A DNA stretch of 37,757 bases from a virus. Under the pieces are notes generated by a model. The model worked only from the letters and a program-made list of their open reading frames with translations. It did no database searches and was not told the origin of the DNA. The translations under genes were made by a program, and so were the position numbers. This document shows positions 1-5,805 of this stretch, in pieces (position 1 is the first letter of the stretch; each line of letters opens with the position of its first letter). The stretch spans positions 1 to 37,757 of IMG/VR virus record IMGVR_UViG_3300042471_000941; one strand, given 5' to 3'.

Positions 1-27
1 TGTCCTGGCGTCGTGTCCAGGCGGTGG

Positions 28-45
28 GGCCGGTCGTAACCGGCC
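28..45. repeat. Hairpin just past the end of the leftward small-gene cluster
   Basis: A perfect 7-bp inverted repeat (GGCCGGT, 4-nt loop, ACCGGCC) lies just beyond the stop codon of the last leftward gene. No T-run follows it in the leftward direction, so it is not a classical intrinsic terminator. It could still stabilise a 3' end or assist factor-dependent termination. The first 51 bases of the window hold no gene that I can support. Confidence 0.4.
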
Positions 46-51
46 GCGCCG

Positions 52-312
52 TCAAGTCACGCTACGCTTTCCCGTTCCGTCGCACCCGTAACAAGCCCCG
101 CCGCTGCGGTGTAGAAACTGGGTCAACTGTCCCGTGCCACCGCAACGCGTGCAACGTGGGGCCGCGGACCTGGCCGCTCCTGCTGCCACTACAGCCGCCC
201 GCCTGGCGCGCTCCTGCTCGGCCATCTGATCCAGCCCCGCCCGCACATGCGCCATGGTCACGTGCCGGTTGCCAGGAAAAAGAACGTCCATCCAGTCTGG
301 TTCGTCGCCCAT
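52..312 (-). CDS. Small zinc-knuckle protein (DnaJ-type CxxCxGxG pair)
   Basis: The product is 86 aa. Its C-terminal third carries two DnaJ-type zinc-binding motifs, CTRCGGTG and CYGCDGTG, separated by about 14 residues, enough to bind one zinc ion. The N-terminal half is helical and charged. Small proteins of this kind occur in phage and plasmid accessory regions and their roles are mostly unknown. I chose the ATG at 312 because GGGAGG lies about nine bases upstream; an in-frame ATG at 369 has no comparable site. It is the last gene of the leftward cluster. The zinc-site call is firm, but no specific function can be given. Confidence 0.75.
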   Translation of the reverse strand: MGDEPDWMDVLFPGNRHVTMAHVRAGLDQMAEQERARRAAVVAAGAARSAAPRCTRCGGTGQLTQFLHRSGGACYGCDGTGKRSVT

Positions 313-378
313 TGCTACGCCTCCCGCCGTGTCGTGGGGAAGCCAGGGGCGCACCCCTGGAAACCTCAAGGCAAGGCG

Positions 379-573
379 TTACCAGCCGCCTCCTTCGGCG
401 CGATCGGCGCAAGCGTCGCACTGATACCCGCGCTGCTTGTCGGCGGCTGTCAGGCGGTCTGGCTCCTTGCAGGTGGGGCAGGGGAGATTCCGGGGGTTGC
501 GGTGCGAAGCCGCGCGCAAGGCGCTGGTGCTGCTCTTGAACATCCGGGCGGCTGTCGTGTGCGTGGTTTTCAT
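379..573 (-). CDS. Small zinc-ribbon-like protein, function unknown
   Basis: The product is 64 aa. After a basic, Ser/Thr-rich N-terminus it has two CxxC pairs, CPTC near residue 33 and CDAC near residue 52, which form a minimal zinc ribbon. The ATG at 573 follows CAGGAG at good spacing, and the longer in-frame ORF upstream lacks a ribosome-binding site. It lies 66 bp downstream of the next zinc-knuckle-containing cluster member and is co-directional with it. Such proteins may bind nucleic acid or protein partners. I do not recognise a specific family. Confidence 0.65.
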   Translation of the reverse strand: MKTTHTTAARMFKSSTSALRAASHRNPRNLPCPTCKEPDRLTAADKQRGYQCDACADRAEGGGW

Positions 574-596
574 GTCGGTGGCTCCTGTGTGTGAGG

Positions 597-887
597 TCAG
601 GCGTTGCGGGGAATCGGCAGGATCGGGGCGGACCGGCACTGGTGCCACAGGTGGTGACGGTAGTCCTGCCACGGGATCGCGCGCCAATCGCTGATCCCGT
701 CCGCGCGCCTCGGGCGGATGATCTGAGCGGGCGCCAGCGGGCTCGGGTCGGCGTCGGTAATAACGGCCAGGAAGCCGTCACGCTCGGCCGTCGTGGGGTG
801 CGCCACCACGTACAGGCGGCACGGGGTCGCGCGCTGCCTGCGCTCGAGATCGGCGGCTGCTGCGGTGATGATTGCTTCGTAAGACAT
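597..887 (-). CDS. Hypothetical small phage protein
   Basis: The product is 96 aa and starts MSYEAIITAAAADLERRQ. It has a helical N-terminus, a hydrophobic strand (RLYVVAH) and a Trp-rich C-terminal half (DWRAIPWQDYRHHLWHQC). The ATG at 887 is preceded by GAAAGGAA, which supports this start over upstream in-frame ATGs. No catalytic or binding motif stands out. It belongs to the leftward run of small genes and is probably co-transcribed with its neighbours. Function is unknown. Confidence 0.65.
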   Translation of the reverse strand: MSYEAIITAAAADLERRQRATPCRLYVVAHPTTAERDGFLAVITDADPSPLAPAQIIRPRRADGISDWRAIPWQDYRHHLWHQCRSAPILPIPRNA

Positions 888-912
888 GGGGGTTCCTTTC
901 GTTGGCTGGTGG

Positions 913-1167
913 TCAGGCGTCGATCGCTTCGGCGATCTCGTACAGTTCGGCGCGTACCGCCGTGAGGTTGTGCAGGCGGTTCGCGTGCTGGCGTAGCGCC
1001 TCCTGCGTCGCGTCGCGTCCTTGCGGGTAGTAGTCGCGCCCATTGGGGCAAGCGGACTGCAGCGCGTCGATCGCGAGCCGCAACGCTTCGCCTGCGGTGC
1101 AAAGCTGGTCGATCAATTCTTGGCGGCCGGTGCCGTTCATGTGAACGGTGGGGACGGCGAGGGGCAT
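913..1167 (-). CDS. Conserved small phage protein with PNGRDYYPQG motif
   Basis: The product is 84 aa and largely alpha-helical. Its centre reads PNGRDYYPQG and is followed by a second helix ending in ELYEIAEAID. I recall this arrangement (helix, P-N-x-R-D-Y-Y-P-Q-G, helix) from hypothetical proteins of proteobacterial phages and prophages, but no function is known to me. The ATG at 1167 follows CAGGAG at proper spacing. It is spaced 22 bp from the upstream gene, consistent with one leftward transcript. Confidence 0.7.
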   Translation of the reverse strand: MPLAVPTVHMNGTGRQELIDQLCTAGEALRLAIDALQSACPNGRDYYPQGRDATQEALRQHANRLHNLTAVRAELYEIAEAIDA

Positions 1168-1189
1168 AATCGGTCTCCTGTTCTGGCGG

Positions 1190-1465
1190 TCAGGCGGCAA
1201 CGCGGAAGCAGTGGGCCGCATAGGCCGCGTCTTCCCAACTGAACGGCTGCACGCAACGCATCCAGGATCCGCGAGGCGCCGGCATCCAGCGGCCGGCGGT
1301 GTCGGAGTAGTAGGCCGCGCCCTGGTGGTACGTGCCACCCACGCACACCACATTGCGAACGTCGGGCGCGATGTCGAGCAAGGGGGAGGCAAGGCGCACA
1401 AGCTCTTGCGCCTGGAAGCCCCACGCCTGCGCTCCAAGCCATTCCGCGTGCTGCGTCGTGTCCAT
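1190..1465 (-). CDS. Hypothetical small phage protein, aromatic-rich
   Basis: The product is 91 aa and rich in Trp, Tyr and Cys. The middle reads VVCVGGTYHQGAAYYSDTAGRWMPAPRG, which suggests a small beta-rich fold. The ATG at 1465 lies 2 bp beyond the stop of the upstream gene and is preceded by GGAGGGG, so the two are probably translationally coupled. I find no known family. Nothing in it suggests membrane association. Confidence 0.65.
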   Translation of the reverse strand: MDTTQHAEWLGAQAWGFQAQELVRLASPLLDIAPDVRNVVCVGGTYHQGAAYYSDTAGRWMPAPRGSWMRCVQPFSWEDAAYAAHCFRVAA

Positions 1466-1467
1466 AA

Positions 1468-1740
1468 TCAAACCCCTCCAGCGGCGGCGAGCTGGTCCCG
1501 CTTCTGCCGGCCCCTGTCGGTGATGTGGATCAGGTCGCCGCTGCGGGTAATCAGGCCGGCGCTCTGCGTCGCGCTCGTGATCTGGGCGAACTGGGCCAGC
1601 GTACAGCCCTGCGCCATCATTGCGGCGTACATCACGCCAGCGGGCGCGCCCATGGGTCCGCCAGCATGGGCGGCGTCCAACACGCCATGGATAACGGACA
1701 GCATGGCTCGCAGTTCGGTCGGTGTCGGGTTCCGGCTCAT
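1468..1740 (-). CDS. Small winged-helix-like protein
   Basis: The product is 90 aa. The C-terminal half (QITSATQSAGLITRSGDLIHITDRGRQKRD) has the recognition-helix and wing pattern of small winged-helix proteins: a helix, 'GLI.R.GD', a strand and a helix. It may therefore bind DNA or act as a small regulator. The start at 1740 has a strong AAGGAG site. It sits immediately upstream of the 91-aa gene with 2 bp between stop and start. The winged-helix reading comes from the sequence pattern alone and is moderately secure. Confidence 0.65.
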   Translation of the reverse strand: MSRNPTPTELRAMLSVIHGVLDAAHAGGPMGAPAGVMYAAMMAQGCTLAQFAQITSATQSAGLITRSGDLIHITDRGRQKRDQLAAAGGV

Positions 1741-1826
1741 TGGTCAATCTCCTTCTGTGTGTTGCCCCTGTCGTGCCAGGGTGAAGCCGTCGCACACGGC
1801 GGCGGCTCCATCGCGGCAAGGCGGGT

Positions 1827-2231
1827 CTAGTAGATGCCGAAACCGTCGCCGAAGCCGTCACCCTCAAGCCCCGGCACCTTCAGCCAAGCGCACGCCCCGC
1901 GAGGGTCGCCACCGAGTGACAGGCGGGCGGGGGTCTCCATGGGCGCGCATCGCTTGTGCAGCTCTTCCACGGTAGGATGCGCGTGCAGCTTGGCATGGGC
2001 CAGGGTGGCGTTAAGCCGGCCCTCCAGCCTCTCCAGCCGCGCAGTCCCACGCTCGTCCTCTCCCTCCCTCATGGGCACGTTGCACCGCTTCACCTCCCAT
2101 GCCACCGCAGTACGCGCCGCGCCCTGCATCTCACGCACCGCCAGCGCCACGCAATGAATGGACGCCAGCGGGTAATGCCGCGCCAGCAACGCGCCCAACT
2201 CAGCCGCGCGCTTCGGGTCTGATTTGCTCAT
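1827..2231 (-). CDS. Hypothetical protein, helical, with Gly/Asp-rich tail
   Basis: The product is 134 aa. Most of it is amphipathic helix with many Arg, Glu and Ala residues (residues 1 to 95), and the last 25 residues are glycine-rich and end GDGFGDGFGIY. The start at 2231 follows AGGGGGAA. No recognisable domain is present. It lies in the leftward accessory cluster between the winged-helix-like gene and an acidic protein. Function is unknown. Confidence 0.65.
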   Translation of the reverse strand: MSKSDPKRAAELGALLARHYPLASIHCVALAVREMQGAARTAVAWEVKRCNVPMREGEDERGTARLERLEGRLNATLAHAKLHAHPTVEELHKRCAPMETPARLSLGGDPRGACAWLKVPGLEGDGFGDGFGIY

Positions 2232-2247
2232 GATGGTTCCCCCTGTG

Positions 2248-2676
2248 TCAGCGTACGAGGTAGGTCACGCCGTCGAACTCAACCTCGGTGTAGTCCACCT
2301 TCAGGTTGTCGGCCGTCGCATCCCAATCAATCACGATCCAGTCGGGCAAGTCCTTGGGAAGCTCGCCCGTGTCCTCAACCAACTGCTTGGCGTAGGTCGG
2401 CCAATAGCTTTCCCGTACCAGCGTGGCGCCGTGCTGCCAGTCCGGGGCGTAGTCCTCAGCCTCGGACGCAAAGGCGCGGAGGGCGGTCAATTCCTGGCCG
2501 CTGTCACCCGCGCGCCAATCGCTGATCTCGGCCATGATCTCGGCACAGCGCACGCTGTCATCAGCGGCATCGTCGGCCGCGTCCTCCAGGTCCCGTAGCT
2601 CGTCCTCAAGCTCATCAATCCGTGCGATCACGTCGAGGCTGTCGATAACGTCGTCGCTGTTCGTCGGTGCGGGCAT
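2248..2676 (-). CDS. Very acidic phage protein, possible DNA mimic
   Basis: The product is 142 aa. The N-terminal 60 residues are dominated by Asp and Glu (ELEDELRDLEDAADDAADD) and probably form acidic helices. The C-terminal half reads WQHGATLVRESYWPTYAKQL, then WIVIDWDATADNLKVDYTEVEF and FDGVTYLVR. I recall this tail from uncharacterised phage proteins. The strong negative charge and the early accessory location would suit a DNA-mimic anti-restriction protein, but that is inference; it does not look like ArdA. The ATG at 2676 follows GGAG, and an in-frame ATG at 2727 would add 17 residues. Confidence 0.7.
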   Translation of the reverse strand: MPAPTNSDDVIDSLDVIARIDELEDELRDLEDAADDAADDSVRCAEIMAEISDWRAGDSGQELTALRAFASEAEDYAPDWQHGATLVRESYWPTYAKQLVEDTGELPKDLPDWIVIDWDATADNLKVDYTEVEFDGVTYLVR

Positions 2677-2775
2677 GGTAGTAGCTCCATCCTCAATCAA
2701 CGGGGTTCGTGGTCCCGTCCTGGTCATCGGACCTAGGCCACGACGGGAGGCTCGCGCGTCCCGTCCTGGTCAGGG
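2677..2775. repeat. Intergenic 15-bp direct repeat with stem-loop
   Basis: The sequence GTCCCGTCCTGGTCA occurs twice, at 2712-2726 and 2758-2772, a 46-bp period. Between the copies, TCCCGTC at 2713-2719 can pair with a GACGGGA segment near 2741-2747, so the leftward transcript could form a stem-loop just upstream of the acidic-protein gene. It may be a binding site or an RNA element. No T-run follows the hairpin. Confidence 0.4.
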
Positions 2776-3033
2776 TCAGGCAGGGATGCCGTTGTGCCTC
2801 AATAGCCCCATCCATTCGTCATACTGCGACCGCTTCATGGTCGACTGGATCAGCTTGTTGTTCGGCCGGTCCGTCAGCAACGGACTCTCAAGAACCAGCC
2901 ACCAACGCGTACCATACGATGCCTGCACACGCTGCCCGACCTGCGTATCCTCGTAAACCCGATACTGCGCGCCGTTGCCCCGTATGGTCCCACAAGCAAT
3001 AACGCTCGCACGCTCTGTGATTTTGGTCGCCAT
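2776..3033 (-). CDS. Hypothetical small phage protein
   Basis: The product is 85 aa. It contains an apparent beta-rich core (YRVYEDTQVGQRVQASYGTRWWLVLESP) followed by a helical, Trp-containing tail (YDEWMGLLRHNGIPA). The start at 3033 lies 3 bp beyond the stop of the upstream gene. Its Shine-Dalgarno site is weak (GAGGG), so translation is probably coupled. No known motif is present and the function is unknown. Confidence 0.65.
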   Translation of the reverse strand: MATKITERASVIACGTIRGNGAQYRVYEDTQVGQRVQASYGTRWWLVLESPLLTDRPNNKLIQSTMKRSQYDEWMGLLRHNGIPA

Positions 3034-3036
3034 CGC

Positions 3037-3303
3037 TCAAGCCCTCACAACCGTCAGATCACCAATCGCCCGGTCAAACCGCCTACCGCCCCAGTAGAGC
3101 GTTTCAGGGTCGATCAGCCCGTTGCTCGTCGCGGCCTCCCACAAGTCGGATGGGTGGCAGATGCCGCCCATGTCGCCGTTCCAGACAGCCTCGGCCTCGG
3201 CGGTGTCGCGCGCGAGGAAGGCAATCGCCTTCATCACTTCGGGGCTGGTCTCGCGGCTGTCGGCGGTGGCGATGAAGGCATCAGCGGCATTAAGGTCAAA
3301 CAT
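3037..3303 (-). CDS. Hypothetical small phage protein
   Basis: The product is 88 aa and mildly acidic, with helical segments and conserved-looking tryptophans (AVWNGDMGG, SDLWEAA, LYWGGRR). The start at 3303 is preceded by GAGGGG. Its stop lies 3 bp before the next start, and its own start lies 2 bp from the upstream stop, so the run from 3776 to 2776 is a tightly coupled operon. I recognise no family. Confidence 0.65.
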   Translation of the reverse strand: MFDLNAADAFIATADSRETSPEVMKAIAFLARDTAEAEAVWNGDMGGICHPSDLWEAATSNGLIDPETLYWGGRRFDRAIGDLTVVRA

Positions 3304-3305
3304 GG

Positions 3306-3536
3306 TCAGTACCCCTCTGTGTCAGTGAGCCGCACGCAAGCGCGCCAGTCGTCGTTGCGGCTTTCCCGCTTCTCCTGCATCCGTATCATCCGCGCCATCA
3401 CGCTGCGGGACGGGAATTGCTTAAACACCGTGTCCGCGCCGAGGCCATGAAGCGACTTGCGCGCCGTGCGCTCGGGGTGGGACGGCTTGTATTCCAGGCT
3501 CGCCGCAAAGCACATGCGTGTTGTCGGTAGTGCCAT
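3306..3536 (-). CDS. Small basic hypothetical protein
   Basis: The product is 76 aa and strongly basic. It begins MALPTTRMCFAASLEYKPSHPERTARKSLHGLG and has an Arg/Met-rich helix near residues 45 to 65. A positive helix of this kind could contact nucleic acid, but no defined motif supports it. A GGAGG site precedes the ATG at 3536, and the gene is 3 bp from its upstream neighbour. Function is unknown. Confidence 0.6.
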   Translation of the reverse strand: MALPTTRMCFAASLEYKPSHPERTARKSLHGLGADTVFKQFPSRSVMARMIRMQEKRESRNDDWRACVRLTDTEGY

Positions 3537-3539
3537 CGC

Positions 3540-3776
3540 TCAAGCCTCCAGGCGGGAGGTGACACGCGAGGGCGTCCACACACTGCCAGCGGGCACGATG
3601 GAGTACATGGCGCCGGACCGCGAAATGGCGTCGTAGTGGCCGGGGTTCTCCTCGTCCTCCTCCACACAAAGCGCCACGGTGCGGAGGTGCGTCACCGCAT
3701 CGGTGATCCGGTCATAGGAGCCGATGAGGGCGTAGGCGTGCGCGGGGTGCGCAGGCGCGCGGTAAATGCTAAACAT
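3540..3776 (-). CDS. Hypothetical small phage protein
   Basis: The product is 78 aa. The N-terminal part (MFSIYRAPAHPAHAYALIGSYDRITDAVTHLR) suggests a strand-helix unit, and an acidic stretch VEEDEENPGHYDAISR follows. The pattern is that of a small alpha/beta protein. The ATG at 3776 follows TAGGAGA. It is the second gene of the leftward cluster after a 54-aa gene 10 bp upstream. I recognise no family. Confidence 0.65.
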   Translation of the reverse strand: MFSIYRAPAHPAHAYALIGSYDRITDAVTHLRTVALCVEEDEENPGHYDAISRSGAMYSIVPAGSVWTPSRVTSRLEA

Positions 3777-3786
3777 GGTCCGTCTC

Positions 3787-3951
3787 CTACTTGCTGGCGA
3801 AGCCGACGGCGTTGCTCAGGTCCTGGGCCGCGAGGCGCCCCCAATACTCGGCGTGTCCCGTGTCGGGGCTGACCTCTGCCAAGCGGCGCCGGTAGGTCGC
3901 GCTCGCCAGGTAGATGCTGGCAGTGGTCTGAGCGGTCTTCTGATGCGTCAT
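3787..3951 (-). CDS. 54-aa hypothetical protein, first gene of leftward cluster
   Basis: Reading the minus strand from the ATG at 3951 gives 54 residues, beginning MTHQKTAQTTASIYLASATY and ending NAVGFASK before TAG at 3787-3789. An excellent AAGGAGG site lies eight bases upstream, which is the main reason to call it a gene. It is mostly helical and mildly basic. It is the promoter-proximal gene of the thirteen-gene leftward cluster. No family is recognised. Confidence 0.65.
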   Translation of the reverse strand: MTHQKTAQTTASIYLASATYRRRLAEVSPDTGHAEYWGRLAAQDLSNAVGFASK

Positions 3952-4016
3952 AGGTCCATCCTCCTTCTAAGCCGGCCCGGGGGTCGTGTCCCTCGGCCGA
4001 TGGCCAGCGGTTAAAG

Positions 4017-4032
4017 CGTCCGATCCTATACG
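4017..4032 (-). repeat. 16-bp motif, left copy (CGTATAGGATCGGACG on minus strand)
   Basis: The minus strand reads CGTATAGGATCGGACG. A copy with one mismatch (CGTATAGGATTGGACG) lies on the plus strand at 5050-5065. The two copies face outward on either side of the recombinase gene, about 1 kb apart. They could be recombinase binding sites, operators, or a phage promoter element pointing away from the recombinase on both sides. Confidence 0.5.
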
Positions 4033-4126
4033 TCAACAGAAAAATGCACACTGGCGATGCGTTTATTTGCCCAGCATCGGAAGCCAGGCAGTTCTGGACA
4101 GACTAGCCAGAAATCCGGAGCTCCCC

Positions 4127-4159
4127 GCCATGGTAGAAAACACGGTCGCCTTGGTAGAA
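4127..4159 (+). repeat. Pair of 12-bp direct repeats at 21-bp spacing
   Basis: GCCATGGTAGAA at 4127-4138 and GCCTTGGTAGAA at 4148-4159 differ at one base and start 21 bp apart, which is two helical turns. This spacing puts both copies on the same face of the helix and suits a cooperative DNA-binding protein. They lie in non-coding DNA downstream of the recombinase gene. Confidence 0.4.
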
Positions 4160-4324
4160 TAATCCACACGCCAGAATGCCGCTCACGAACGGAAGCGGAC
4201 TGGCCTAGCTAACGGTTGGCTAACCCAGAACATGCAAATGCAATGCATGATTACGAGGCGGCACATCCTAAACGGTGGGGGTCAAACCATTCAAAAGATT
4301 GACAACCGGTCGGCGTCGCGTTCG

Positions 4325-5002
4325 CTAGCGGTTTGATCTGGTGGCGAGGTAGTGGAGTGCCTGCCTTGTCAGCGGTCGGCCTGTGACGGATGTAACGCCT
4401 CGGGCTGCCAGTGCTCGGGCCGCGTCAGCGTATCCACCGGCATCGGCTGGCATGTGACGGCGGACAAGCTCGGCGTGCGTGGCGGATCGGGCCTGTGACC
4501 GCTCCAGGTTCACCGCTCGGGCCGCTGCCAGGTTCGGATTGCCGAGGATCGCGCCGCTGGCCCGCTTGGCTGCAAGGGCGGCTTTGGTCCTGGCGCTGAT
4601 CATGCGCCTCTCTTGCTCTGCCATCGCTGCATAGATGTGCAGTAAAAACGGGTCCGCGCCGGGGATGTCGCAGCACACAAACGGGACCCGATCGGCCATC
4701 AGCCCGGCGATGAAAGCCACATCCCGGCTAAGCCTGTCCAGTTTGGCCACGATGATCGGGGCCCTGACCCGCTTTGCCGCTGCTAGGGCCGCTTTAAGCT
4801 CTGGTCGGCGGTCGAGAGCATCGGCCCCCTTGCCGGTTTCAACCTCCAGGTATTCGCCCTCGATGGTGATGCTGTGTGCCTGACAGTGACGGGTGATCGC
4901 TTCGCGCTGCGCCTCAATGCCGAGGCCCGATCGCCCCTGCCTCTGGGTGCTGACGCGTAGATAGGCGATGGCCCGCTGTTGCGGTGCCTGTGTGTCTGTC
5001 AT
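4325..5002 (-). CDS. Small serine recombinase (resolvase/invertase type)
   Basis: The product is 225 aa. The N-terminal catalytic domain shows AYLRVST at residues 13-19, with Ser18 the likely nucleophile. KLDRLSRD follows at 87-94, and then the long E-helix region AEQERRMISARTKAALAAK (about 128-146). The last 60 residues (YADAARALAARGVTSVTGRPLTRQALHYL) are the helix-turn-helix DNA-binding end. The length fits small resolvases and invertases, not the 450-700-aa large serine integrases. The ATG at 5002 follows GAGGA; an in-frame extension upstream looks untranslated. It is the only recombinase in the window, so it may integrate the phage, resolve dimers or invert a segment. Its control region contains a 16-bp palindrome. 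Confidence 0.9.
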   Translation of the reverse strand: MTDTQAPQQRAIAYLRVSTQRQGRSGLGIEAQREAITRHCQAHSITIEGEYLEVETGKGADALDRRPELKAALAAAKRVRAPIIVAKLDRLSRDVAFIAGLMADRVPFVCCDIPGADPFLLHIYAAMAEQERRMISARTKAALAAKRASGAILGNPNLAAARAVNLERSQARSATHAELVRRHMPADAGGYADAARALAARGVTSVTGRPLTRQALHYLATRSNR

Positions 5003-5040
5003 GGGATTGTTGTCCTCGGGGTAGGTCGTGTGGTCGCACG

Positions 5041-5056
5041 CTATACGAGCGTATAG
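5041..5056. promoter_or_regulatory. 16-bp palindrome upstream of the recombinase gene
   Basis: CTATACG and CGTATAG flank a 2-bp AG spacer, giving near-perfect dyad symmetry 39 bp upstream of the recombinase start. Each arm resembles a -10 box (TATACG on one strand, TATAGC on the other). The arrangement suits an operator overlapping the recombinase promoter, possibly for autoregulation, or a recombinase binding site. The right arm overlaps the 16-bp motif at 5050-5065. Confidence 0.5.
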
Positions 5057-5065
5057 GATTGGACG
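5050..5065 (+). repeat. 16-bp motif, right copy (CGTATAGGATTGGACG)
   Basis: This matches the minus-strand motif at 4017-4032 at 15 of 16 positions and points rightward, away from the recombinase gene. Its first seven bases are also the right arm of the palindrome at 5041-5056, so the two signals probably share a binding protein. Confidence 0.5.
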
Positions 5066-5710
5066 AGGGGAATCGTTCCAACCCGCCTCGATGGTTTGGC
5101 CGCCTGATCCTGCTCGCTGCCCCCGCGCTGTGTGTGTGCGTGGCTGGCGATGGCCGATGCTTTGGGTGCCCCTCTTTAGACCCCCCCCACCCCCCGTGGG
5201 CCAGGTCACCACAATCAACTATAGGGACCCACCCCCCCTGTCACATGCAATTCCGAAAAGTGGTCATGCCGGATTGCCAATGAACGGCTGCGATCGCTGT
5301 CGGGGAATTTGCAGATTTTTCTCCACCTACCAGCGCCATTTCCCAAAATCAGTTGTGCTGGAATGGGAACGGTTATTGATGTTGGCGTGTGGTTCGGGTG
5401 TGCGACTGTTGGTGCGTGGTGCCTGTGCTGTTGATCGGCTTCGGGGTTTGATTGTTGTTCGGTGTCCCCCGGATTTTTTAAGTTCGGGAAGGATTGCGTT
5501 TCGTATCGCGGTGGGGGTGTGGCTGCGGACATGGTGTGTGGTGAGGTCGTGTGGTGCAGCTTTGAATTTCGCAGAATTTTATTTGGCGGAAAATATTGGA
5601 GGTTGGGAGGGAGTCGTGGGTGGGGAGATTGTGGTGGACAGGTGGTGTTTTTGGGGGTAGGGGAGCGGGGGGTTCACGGTATGGAACTATCTTCCTTTAT
5701 GTATCCGCGG

Positions 5711-5750
5711 GCGCGTGCGCATTATGCGCGTGTGCGTGTGTGCGCGTGCG
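5711..5750. other. Alternating purine-pyrimidine tract (Z-DNA-prone)
   Basis: The tract is 40 bases of alternating purine and pyrimidine, mostly GC and GT steps, with one phase break at 5722/5723. Inside it GCGCAT-T-ATGCGC (5717-5729) is a palindrome. Such tracts can flip to left-handed DNA under negative supercoiling. It sits about 35 bp upstream of the extended -10 promoter and could absorb supercoiling there. Confidence 0.5.
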
Positions 5751-5782
5751 GGGGAAGACTTTCGATCCTCATTAGCGTTTTC

Positions 5783-5791
5783 TGATATAAT
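5783..5791 (+). promoter_or_regulatory. Extended -10 promoter (TGATATAAT) of the rightward unit
   Basis: TATAAT at 5786-5791 is a perfect -10 hexamer and is preceded directly by TGA, giving the extended TGn form that needs little or no -35 box. No convincing -35 hexamer is visible. Transcription would start near 5797-5799, only a few bases before the GTG at 5806, so the mRNA would have a very short leader or the start codon is the ATG at 5830. Confidence 0.6.
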
Positions 5792-5805
5792 GAAGGGGGT
5801 GTGAT

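Larger units (their letters stand above)
3952..4324. promoter_or_regulatory. Non-coding region upstream of the leftward small-gene cluster
   Basis: No ORF with a ribosome-binding site is visible here, and the base composition is more A/T-rich than in the neighbours. It must hold the promoter of the leftward cluster. A TTGACG hexamer on the minus strand (4036-4031) overlaps the start of the 16-bp motif at 4017-4032, but no good -10 box follows at 16 to 18 bp. The region also holds 12-bp direct repeats (4127-4159) and a TAATCCACA at 4160-4168, one base off a DnaA box. It adjoins the recombinase gene, so it may also contain the phage attachment site, although I cannot define one. Confidence 0.45.
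5003..5805. other. Non-coding G/T-rich region between recombinase and rightward unit
   Basis: About 800 bases carry no gene I can support. The first 60 bases hold the recombinase leader and a 16-bp palindrome. Poly-C runs occur near 5171-5186 and 5232-5238. From about 5370 to 5680 the plus strand is dominated by G and T, with few C or A, unlike any other part of the window. A Z-DNA-prone tract (5711-5750) and an extended -10 promoter (5783-5791) follow. Open frames through it lack ribosome-binding sites and have low-complexity translations. Confidence 0.55.

Noticed and set aside
62-1102. 346-aa minus-strand ORF spanning the first kilobase
   Set aside because: It has Arg- and Pro-rich shadow composition and covers four small genes in another frame that each have good ribosome-binding sites.
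5461-5490. Hairpin with T-run as an intrinsic terminator
   Set aside because: The possible stem (CCCG/CGGG) is only four to five bases, and the T-run lies in the loop and not after the stem.
5215-5532. 105-aa leftward ORF in the same region
   Set aside because: It has a biased His/Pro/Thr composition expected from the complement of G/T-rich DNA and no Shine-Dalgarno sequence.
5028-5660. 210-aa rightward ORF in the G/T-rich region
   Set aside because: No ribosome-binding site precedes it, the translation is low complexity, and it starts within the recombinase leader.
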